Assembly: GCA_002793115.1 (NCBI GenBank)
Contig: PFPP01000007.1
Coordinates: 1-5,015, forward strand
Direction: 5' to 3'
Length of the DNA stretch: 5,015 nt
Source of the DNA: Candidatus Kaiserbacteria bacterium CG_4_10_14_0_2_um_filter_50_16
GTDB taxonomy: Bacteria > Patescibacteriota > Minisyncoccia > Phycocordibacterales > Phycocordibacteraceae
Shown: one piece after another, positions 1 through 4,872 of the stretch
Layout of the letters: every line of letters starts with the position of its first letter
Numbering within the stretch: position 1 is the stretch's first letter
The notes under the pieces: model-generated
The model's input: the letters and a program-made list of their open reading frames with translations, nothing else
Told to the model about the DNA's origin: nothing
Databases searched by the model: none
Program-made: the position numbers and the translations under genes

Positions 1-207
1 CTGCTTAAAAAGCAAGGCTTCGGGGAGGATGGTGATCTTCTCGTTAACGGACTGGCAAACATCATACCAGTTCGAGTTGGAAGTAACCGACTCATGGTTG
101 GTGCGCGATGGTGCGCCAACAAAAAAAGAGATGAAGGGTGGTTCTTCGGAGCATCCTTCATAGGCAAGGGGGTCTGGCCTCCCGGTGTGCAGATCATATC
201 TCGCTAG
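1..207 (+). CDS. C-terminal part of an unrecognised protein (5' end outside window)
   Basis: Frame 1 is open from the first base to TAG at 205-207, giving 68 residues of a protein whose start lies outside the window. I do not recognise the family. The visible part has a charged beginning (LLKKQGFGEDGD), a hydrophobic stretch (ANIIPVRVG) and then an aromatic, glycine-rich tail with W, C and repeated GW/FFG/GVWPPG groups, ending QIISR. No catalytic motif, signal peptide or membrane helix can be assigned. The frame uses ordinary codons, and the stop is followed 7 nt later by a strong stem-loop, which supports a real gene end. The gene is probably a separate transcription unit from the transporter downstream, because a terminator-like hairpin and a promoter lie between them. 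The coding call is moderate and the function unknown. Confidence 0.6.
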   Translation: MLKKQGFGEDGDLLVNGLANIIPVRVGSNRLMVGARWCANKKRDEGWFFGASFIGKGVWPPGVQIISR

Positions 208-214
208 TTTTTAC

Positions 215-242
215 GGCGCGTTGCTCTCTGGAGCAACGCGCC
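215..242 (+). terminator. Perfect 12-bp stem-loop, probable terminator of the upstream gene
   Basis: GGCGCGTTGCTC (215-226) and GAGCAACGCGCC (231-242) are exact reverse complements around a TCTG loop. The stem is GC-rich and starts 7 nt after the stop codon at 207. The following tract (TCTTCCATTTAT) is pyrimidine-rich but is not a clean U run, so intrinsic termination is likely rather than certain. The right arm reaches into the place where a -35 box for the next promoter would lie, so the palindrome could also act as an operator. The sequence alone cannot separate these roles. Confidence 0.7.
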
Positions 243-253
243 TCTTCCATTTA

Positions 254-262
254 TGCTAGGAT
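254..262 (+). promoter_or_regulatory. Extended -10 promoter element of the transporter-metG-tatD operon
   Basis: TGCTAGGAT fits the extended -10 pattern TGnTAnnnT; TAGGAT matches TATAAT at 4 of 6 positions. No good -35 box lies 16-18 bp upstream, because that space is the right arm of the hairpin; the TG extension may compensate. The hexamer ends 6 nt before the ATG at 269, so a start point at the usual distance would fall on or beside the initiation codon and give a leaderless mRNA. The same 11-base core recurs before rpsF, which strengthens the call. Confidence 0.55.
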
Positions 263-268
263 GCCTGT

Positions 269-1330
269 ATGGGGAAAGAAATCCGCGTTTCAATCACATC
301 GAATACCGTTTTCGCCGCGCTTTTTATTGTCGCTGGCGCGTATGTATTCTGGCTGTTGCGCGATCTCGCGCTTCTTATTTTGACAGCTATCGTTATCGCC
401 TCGGCCATCGAGCCCGGCATTGCCATCTTCATCCGCCAAAGCATCCCGCGTTTTATCGCCGCGTTGCTGGTCTATTTACTCGTCTTCGGTTCGGTTTTCT
501 CGCTTCTCTATTTCTTTTTCCCGCCGATTATCGCGGATGCCACAAGCTTCCTTTCAGCGATGCCGAAGTACCTAGATACGCTTAATGCCCAATCCTCTTT
601 CCAAGGCATCGCCAATGCAACCGGCTTCATCGGCAACTCGCAAGGGACGCAGTCATTCGTGAATACTCTTCTCTCGCTCCAGTCCATCTTTACCGCGGAC
701 TCTGGCGGTATACTTCAACTCTTCGTTACTTTTTTCGGCGGTATTTTCTCGCTCGTGCTGGTTATTGTGCTTTCTTTTTATTTCGCGCTTCAGGATACCG
801 GAGTCGATGACTTTCTTCGCATGATAATGCCGGTTGCATATGAAGAGTACTCGGTTAACCTATGGAAGCGCTCACAGAAGAAAATAGGGCTCTGGATGCA
901 GGGGCAAGTACTCCTCTCGGTCATCATCGGCATACTCGTGTATCTCGGTCTCCTCATCATCGGCATCCCCTATGCGCTCCTTCTTTCTGTCTTTACCGCG
1001 GTAGCGGAAATTATTCCGGTATTCGGCTCTCTCATAGCAGGCGCAGCGGTGACTGTTGTTGCGTATTCGAACGGCGGCATACCGCTCGGTCTCATTGTCG
1101 CCGGTTTCTTTATTGTCGTGAACCAATTCGAGTCGAACCTCATTTATCCGCTTATCGTGAAGAAGATCGTCGGCATTCCGCCGCTTCTCGTCATCGTAGC
1201 GCTTATCGCGGGCTATACGCTCGCCGGATTCCTCGGCGTCCTGCTCTCGGTGCCGGTTGCGGCGGTGGTGCTCGAATTTATTACCGACTTCGACAAACGA
1301 AAGCGCCGGATCGAACACGCCAGCATCTAA
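269..1330 (+). CDS. AI-2E (PerM/TqsA-like) family membrane transporter
   Basis: This 353-residue integral membrane protein is near the family's usual length. Hydrophobic segments lie at about 13-30, 32-56, 61-85, 150-174, 212-232, 233-262, 271-287 and 303-335, with a soluble loop at about 90-148 and a basic C-terminus (FDKRKRR). Family-typical features are the stretch around LWMQGQVLLSVIIGIL (208-223), AEIIPVFGSLIAG (246-258) and the conserved NQFESNLIYPLIV (285-297). Known members include E. coli TqsA, which exports autoinducer-2, and others proposed as ion antiporters or permeases, so the family name does not fix the substrate. No luxS is visible here and quorum signalling should not be assumed. 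The ATG at 269 is chosen because it directly precedes the first membrane segment and follows a promoter-like element; no Shine-Dalgarno is present. It ends 8 nt before metG and is probably co-transcribed with it. Confidence 0.88.
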   Translation: MGKEIRVSITSNTVFAALFIVAGAYVFWLLRDLALLILTAIVIASAIEPGIAIFIRQSIPRFIAALLVYLLVFGSVFSLLYFFFPPIIADATSFLSAMPKYLDTLNAQSSFQGIANATGFIGNSQGTQSFVNTLLSLQSIFTADSGGILQLFVTFFGGIFSLVLVIVLSFYFALQDTGVDDFLRMIMPVAYEEYSVNLWKRSQKKIGLWMQGQVLLSVIIGILVYLGLLIIGIPYALLLSVFTAVAEIIPVFGSLIAGAAVTVVAYSNGGIPLGLIVAGFFIVVNQFESNLIYPLIVKKIVGIPPLLVIVALIAGYTLAGFLGVLLSVPVAAVVLEFITDFDKRKRRIEHASI

Positions 1331-1338
1331 TCTTTTCT

Positions 1339-2781
1339 ATGCGAGCGCGTTACATCAGCACGACGCTTCCGTATGTAAACGCGAATCCGCATATCGGATT
1401 CGCGCTCGAGCTCGTGCAAGCTGACGTTCTCGCGCGCATCTGGCGATCGGCGGGAGATGAGGTGTTTTTTAACACAGGTACAGATGAACACGGACAGAAG
1501 GTATACGATGCCGCAAAAGTTGCCGGCCAAGAACCGCAGGCATACATCGATCATTACGCTGCAGAAGTTCAGAAATTGAATGAGAAAGAGGCGCTCAATC
1601 TAAGCACCGACGCTTTTGTCCGCACCTCCAGTTCAGCGCATCTGCAAGCGGCGCAAGAAATGTGGCGCCGGTGCACAGCGGAAGACGACATTTATTTGAA
1701 AGAATATGAAGGGCTCTATTGTGTCGGCCATGAAGCTTTTCTCACGGAGAAGGATTTGGTGGATGGCAAATGTCCTGACCATAACGTCGAGCCACAGGTG
1801 TTGCGCGAGAAGAATTATTTTTTCAAATTTAAGAAATACGAAAAATCACTTCTAGACTACTTGCAAAAGTCAAGAGTTATTGTGCCAGAATGGCGCCGGC
1901 AGGAAGCCATCAATTTCGTGAAGGAAGGTCTTGAGGATTTCAGTATTTCTCGCGAGAAGAAGCGGCTTTCCTGGGGCGTTCCGGTACCAGGCGACGATTC
2001 GCAAGTGATGTATGTATGGTTTGATGCCCTGACAAATTATATTTCAACGCTTGGATGGCCAGATGACGAGCAAGGGAACTTTAAGAAATTCTGGGAGGAA
2101 GGAATAACGCTTCAAGTTGCAGGGAAAGACCAAGTCCGATTCCAATCACTTATGTGGCAGGCGATGCTTCTGTCGGCAGGAATAAAAAATACCGATTCGG
2201 TCTTCTATCACGGCTTCATCACTTCTGATGGGAAGAAAATGAGCAAATCACTCGGGAATGTCATCAGCCCATACGATCTTGTGAAGAGATATGGAACAGA
2301 TGCGACGCGCTATATGCTCTTGCGGCACATCAATCCCATGGAAGATTCGGATGTTACTTGGGAACGGCTTGATGAGTGGTATACGGCGAACCTTACGAAC
2401 GGTCTCGGTAATCTCATCGCGCGGGTGATGCAAATGGCCACAGCGCATCTTCAAGACCCTGTAAAGATGACTCAAGAAACTAAATCAGATGTTGATGTCG
2501 CTAGGTACACCGAAAGGTTTGAATTTAACCACGCGATGGATAGCATTTGGGAGCGCATAGGACACGATGATGCGCTGATAGCAATTAAGAAACCATTTGT
2601 TGGAGTTAAATCTGACGATACAAGCATACGTGACGAAGCATTATTGATCATCAAGAAATTAGTACGAGAGTTGGATGCGATTGCCACTGACTTGGAGTCA
2701 TTCATGCCGTCAACAAGTGCACAGATTAAAGAAGCGGTGCTGATCCACAAAAAACCAGACAATCTCTTCCCGCGATTATGA
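1339..2781 (+). CDS. metG: Methionyl-tRNA synthetase (MetRS), class I
   Basis: MetRS attaches methionine to initiator and elongator tRNA-Met in the cytoplasm using ATP. The 480-residue protein carries the class I signatures: HIGF (HIGH motif, 18-21) after LPYVNANP, and KMSKS at 300-304. The stretch MYVWFDALTNYIS and the SRE...RLSWGVPVPGD segment are typical of the family. A single zinc-knuckle region lies at C128, H131, C145 and H148; the second position is normally Cys, so this is a CHCH variant. The helical anticodon-binding domain fills about 350-480 and ends in the usual ESFMP...IKEAV...NLFPRL. There is no C-terminal EMAPII-like tRNA-binding domain, as in other short bacterial forms. The frame stays open upstream to 862, but that translation is an Arg/His-rich shadow of the transporter; MRARYIS at 1339 is the natural N-terminus. 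The gene lacks a Shine-Dalgarno (TCTTTTCT before ATG). It overlaps tatD, a neighbour also found next to metS in Bacillus. Confidence 0.97.
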   Translation: MRARYISTTLPYVNANPHIGFALELVQADVLARIWRSAGDEVFFNTGTDEHGQKVYDAAKVAGQEPQAYIDHYAAEVQKLNEKEALNLSTDAFVRTSSSAHLQAAQEMWRRCTAEDDIYLKEYEGLYCVGHEAFLTEKDLVDGKCPDHNVEPQVLREKNYFFKFKKYEKSLLDYLQKSRVIVPEWRRQEAINFVKEGLEDFSISREKKRLSWGVPVPGDDSQVMYVWFDALTNYISTLGWPDDEQGNFKKFWEEGITLQVAGKDQVRFQSLMWQAMLLSAGIKNTDSVFYHGFITSDGKKMSKSLGNVISPYDLVKRYGTDATRYMLLRHINPMEDSDVTWERLDEWYTANLTNGLGNLIARVMQMATAHLQDPVKMTQETKSDVDVARYTERFEFNHAMDSIWERIGHDDALIAIKKPFVGVKSDDTSIRDEALLIIKKLVRELDAIATDLESFMPSTSAQIKEAVLIHKKPDNLFPRL

Positions 2782-3590
2782 ACACTCGTTACATTGATAC
2801 GCACTGCCACCTGCAATTTGAACAATATGCACACGATAGAGAAGACATAATAGAACAGATGCGAGAGCAGGGGATAGCCGGTATCGTCGTTGGTACTGAT
2901 CTCGAATCTTCGAAAACGGCAGTAGTGCTCGCCGAATCGCACGAACACCTCTTCGCCTCGATCGGGCTCCACCCCAATCGAGAAAATGATGAGTGGTATA
3001 AAGCGTCGGTGTATCGCTCCTTGGCGCAGAGCCATAAAGTGGTCGCGATAGGGGAATGCGGACTCGACTATTTCAGATTGGAGGCGGCAGATGAAGAAAG
3101 AAAGAAAAAACAGAAATTACTTTTCAATGATCATATTTTGCTCGCCGCCGAGCTCGACAAACCACTTATTGTCCACGCACGCTCTAGTAATAGTACAAAG
3201 GATGCGTATCAGGACATGATAACAATCTTGAAAGAAGCAAAAAGTAAGTATCCAAACCTGCGCGGCGATATCCACTTCTTCGCCGGAAGTGTAAACGAAG
3301 CTGAAACATTCATCGCTCTCGATTTCACAATTTCCTTTACCGCAGTTATCACTTTCGCGCGCGAATATGACGAGGCCATCAGGGCTGTACCTCTCGCGAG
3401 TATTCTCGCTGAGACCGATGCTCCCTATGTCGCACCAACTTCACGCCGCTGGAAGCGCAATGATCCACTCGCAGTCAAAGAAGTAGTCGCAAAAATCGCA
3501 GACATCAGAAGCGAAGATCCAGAAACCGTCCGTGCCACGCTTCTCACGAATGCTCGGCGCCTATTTGCTCTGCCAGTACTCTCGTGCTAG
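2778..3590 (+). CDS. TatD-family metal-dependent DNase/hydrolase
   Basis: The 270-residue protein is full length for the TatD family, TIM-barrel metallohydrolases of the amidohydrolase superfamily. Characterised members act as Mg-dependent 3'-5' DNA/RNA exonucleases linked to DNA repair or fragmentation. The metal-binding residues are all visible: DTHCHL (H9, H11), IGECGLDY (E93), IVHAR (H133), DIHFFAGS (H166) and AETDAPY (D214). The fourth motif reads HFFAG where HCFSG is common, a conservative difference. The start overlaps the metG stop as ATGA (ATG 2778-2780, TGA 2779-2781), so translational coupling is likely. Conserved metG-tatD adjacency (metS-yabD in B. subtilis) supports the assignment. 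The stop codon TAG (3588-3590) forms the first half of the -10 hexamer of the next operon. The cellular substrate cannot be read from the sequence, so no specific symbol is given. Confidence 0.94.
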   Translation: MNTRYIDTHCHLQFEQYAHDREDIIEQMREQGIAGIVVGTDLESSKTAVVLAESHEHLFASIGLHPNRENDEWYKASVYRSLAQSHKVVAIGECGLDYFRLEAADEERKKKQKLLFNDHILLAAELDKPLIVHARSSNSTKDAYQDMITILKEAKSKYPNLRGDIHFFAGSVNEAETFIALDFTISFTAVITFAREYDEAIRAVPLASILAETDAPYVAPTSRRWKRNDPLAVKEVVAKIADIRSEDPETVRATLLTNARRLFALPVLSC

Positions 3591-3593
3591 GAT
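3565..3593 (+). promoter_or_regulatory. Promoter of the rpsF-ssb-rpsR operon, inside the tatD 3' end
   Basis: TTGCTC (3565-3570, matching TTGACA at its first three bases) and TAGGAT (3588-3593, 4 of 6 to TATAAT) are separated by exactly 17 bp, and a TG one base upstream of the hexamer (3585-3586) makes an extended -10. The hexamer overlaps the tatD stop codon. The rpsF ATG lies 9 nt after it, so the mRNA should have a leader of no more than about 3 nt. The core TGCTAGGATGC is identical to the one before the transporter. Confidence 0.65.
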
Positions 3594-3602
3594 GCGAGGA
3601 TT

Positions 3603-4091
3603 ATGGCGAAGAAGCAAGATAAAGAGATACTCGTAGATGAAACTGAAGATACGGGCGCGGAGCTTCGCGTGTATGAGCTCGGATTCCACCTCGACCCCGA
3701 ACTTCCTATTGAGGAAGTAAAGAAAGAGTATCATACGATATACAATCTCATTGAGAAGAAAGGGACTCTTGTTGCTGAAGGTAGACCAGAAAAGATTCAA
3801 CTTGCGTATACCATTTCTCGCCATGAAGTTGCGGGCAGGCGCGACTTCGACTCCGCCTACTTTTCTTGGATCGTGTATGAAACTCCAGCGACGAACCATG
3901 CAGAAATCCTCTCCGCGGCTACCGCTCATAAACACATCATCCGTTTTATCGACATCTTGACGACGAAGGATGCCGCTCGTCATGCGGTCGAGATGCGCGA
4001 ACTCTTGGTAAAAGAGCCGGAACGCATTGAAGAGCCAGAGATAGCGACTGATGCGACGCTCGATGCCGCGCTTGAGAATGTTGTTGTATAA
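3603..4091 (+). CDS. rpsF: 30S ribosomal protein bS6
   Basis: bS6 binds 16S rRNA in the 30S platform as a partner of bS18. The S6 ferredoxin-like fold is recognisable at about residues 21-121: strand YELGFHLDP, helix EEVKKEYHTIYNLIEKKG, strand KIQLAYTISRH, strand SAYFSWIVYE, helix ATNHAEILSAATAHK and final strand IIRFIDILT. At 162 residues it is longer than the usual 95-135; the extra length is a charged N-terminal lead of about 20 residues and an acidic C-terminal tail (KEPERIEEPEIATD onward) that is probably disordered. The identity is supported by the rpsF-ssb-rpsR order. The ATG at 3603 is preceded by GAGGATT; AGGA resembles a Shine-Dalgarno but is only 2 nt from the start, too close for standard use. 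The known S6:S18-binding leader motif cannot fit between promoter and start. Confidence 0.92.
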   Translation: MAKKQDKEILVDETEDTGAELRVYELGFHLDPELPIEEVKKEYHTIYNLIEKKGTLVAEGRPEKIQLAYTISRHEVAGRRDFDSAYFSWIVYETPATNHAEILSAATAHKHIIRFIDILTTKDAARHAVEMRELLVKEPERIEEPEIATDATLDAALENVVV

Positions 4092-4092
4092 T
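4087..4092 (+). promoter_or_regulatory. Possible internal -10 box before ssb
   Basis: TATAAT, a perfect -10 hexamer, overlaps the rpsF stop codon (TAA 4089-4091) and ends 8 nt before the ssb ATG. No convincing -35 box exists (TGCCGC at 17-bp spacing), and the surrounding intergenic bases are simply A/T-rich, so chance is a real alternative. Spacing relative to the start codon resembles that of the two stronger promoters in the window. Confidence 0.3.
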
Positions 4093-4100
4093 AAATATAT

Positions 4101-4562
4101 ATGTACCTCAACAAAGTATTTCTCTATGGAAATCTTACCCGCGATCCGGAGCTGAAGGCGCTTCCGTCCGGAAGCCAGGTGGCGAACTTCGGAATCGCGA
4201 CGAACCGCACCTATAAGGATAAGAGCGGGGCAAAACAAGAGACGACAGAATTTCATAATATAGTCGCGTTCGGGCGGACGGCAGAAGTCATTGCGCAATA
4301 TATGAAGAAAGGCCGGCCGATTTTTATAGAGGGGCGCATCCAGACGCGTTCATGGGACGATAAGGAGAGTGGCAAGAAGAATTATCGTACTGAAATAGTC
4401 GTAGATAACTTTCAGTTCGGTGCCGATGGCGCCGCCCGCGGCGCCGTCACCTCGACAAGCTCGGAGCAAGCAGCCGCGCGCGACGAACAACCGGCTCCGA
4501 GTGATGGCGAGGCGATAAAGTATCCGGACGAGGAGATAAACCCGGAAGATATTCCTTTTTAA
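4101..4562 (+). CDS. ssb: Single-stranded DNA-binding protein SSB
   Basis: SSB coats single-stranded DNA during replication, recombination and repair and recruits partner enzymes. The 153-residue protein has the standard build. An OB-fold fills about 1-107, starting MYLNKVFLYGNLTRDPELK and including TEFHNIVAFGRTAE (49-62), GRPIFIEGRIQTRSWDD (71-87) and TEIVVDNFQFG. A low-complexity Ala/Ser/Glu-rich linker (about 108-143) leads to an acidic tip, EEINPEDIPF, the tail by which SSB contacts other replication proteins. Phe51 stands where E. coli SSB has Trp54, a common aromatic exchange. It lies 9 nt after rpsF and 9 nt before rpsR, the classic position between the two ribosomal genes. The spacer TAAATATAT has no Shine-Dalgarno; translation may depend on coupling to rpsF or on a transcript from the TATAAT at 4087. 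Confidence 0.96.
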   Translation: MYLNKVFLYGNLTRDPELKALPSGSQVANFGIATNRTYKDKSGAKQETTEFHNIVAFGRTAEVIAQYMKKGRPIFIEGRIQTRSWDDKESGKKNYRTEIVVDNFQFGADGAARGAVTSTSSEQAAARDEQPAPSDGEAIKYPDEEINPEDIPF

Positions 4563-4571
4563 TTTTTTATC

Positions 4572-4778
4572 ATGGCACACCAAGCTGAACGCGAAGAAAT
4601 AGAGATAAAAAAATTTATCGATTACAAAGATGTCGCATATCTGAAACTATTTACAAATCCGCATGCGAAAATGCTTTCAAAAAAGCGAACCGGCATCCCG
4701 GCTGGCAAACAGCGCGACGTTATGCTGGCCATCAAACGCGCCCGCTATATGGCGCTCCTTCCGTACGTTTCGGCGTAA
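4572..4778 (+). CDS. rpsR: 30S ribosomal protein bS18
   Basis: bS18 pairs with bS6 on the 30S platform. The 68-residue protein holds the conserved core: FIDYKDVAYLKLFTNPHAKM, then RTGIPAGKQRDVMLAIKRAR, then YMALLPYV. It is slightly shorter than the E. coli protein (about 75 residues), with a short N-terminus, and has no cysteines, so it is a zinc-free form. It is the last gene of the cluster. In many bacteria rplI (bL9) follows rpsR, but here a terminator-like hairpin and an unrelated secreted-protein gene follow. The spacer upstream is TTTTTTATC, without a Shine-Dalgarno. A longer open frame at 4663-4857 overlaps it in another phase but has no family resemblance and is a shadow. Confidence 0.94.
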   Translation: MAHQAEREEIEIKKFIDYKDVAYLKLFTNPHAKMLSKKRTGIPAGKQRDVMLAIKRARYMALLPYVSA

Positions 4779-4805
4779 AGCAATTCCTAATATCTACTTT
4801 GTTCA

Positions 4806-4845
4806 CACCCACCACTTGCTTTTTATGTGGGTGGTTGTATCATTT
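4806..4845 (+). terminator. Probable intrinsic terminator after rpsR
   Basis: CACCCAC (4806-4812) pairs exactly with GTGGGTG (4827-4833) around a 14-nt loop containing TTGCTTTTTAT. The stem is followed by a T-rich tract (GTTGTATCATTTATTTATT). The stem is short and the T run interrupted, so the call rests mainly on position: it begins 27 nt after the last gene of the operon and before an unrelated gene. Confidence 0.5.
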
Positions 4846-4872
4846 ATTTATTACTAAACAATATTAACTCAC

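Noticed and set aside
97..120. Hairpin GTTGGTGCGC-GATG-GTGCGCCAAC followed by seven A residues
   Set aside because: The 10-bp stem contains two G-U pairs, lies inside the partial coding frame, and is followed by A rather than T on the + strand; on the - strand the T run precedes the hairpin. It does not fit a terminator in either direction.
138..383. 81-codon frame beginning in the upstream partial gene
   Set aside because: It crosses a stop codon of the real gene, a terminator hairpin and a promoter, then overlaps the transporter out of phase.
872..1318. 148-codon open frame on the - strand opposite the transporter
   Set aside because: Composition is dominated by Arg, Glu and Asp, as expected for the complement of hydrophobic codons.
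269..1330. Quorum-sensing role for the AI-2E family protein
   Set aside because: The family name comes from E. coli TqsA; members have varied proposed substrates, and no autoinducer synthesis gene is present in the window.
862..1338. Open frame continuous with metG that would extend it upstream by 159 residues
   Set aside because: The translation is rich in Arg, His and Ser with no domain, lies entirely over the transporter gene in another phase, and MetRS starts naturally at MRARYIS (1339).
2472..3035. 187-codon open frame on the - strand across the metG-tatD junction
   Set aside because: Antisense to two conserved genes with intact motifs; no independent sign of coding.
3561..4298. 245-codon open frame on the - strand opposite rpsF and ssb
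   Set aside because: It lies antisense to two clearly identified genes, has an Arg-rich shadow composition and no recognisable motif.
4663..4857. 64-codon + strand frame overlapping rpsR and its terminator
   Set aside because: It overlaps the well-conserved bS18 gene in another phase and reads through the terminator hairpin.
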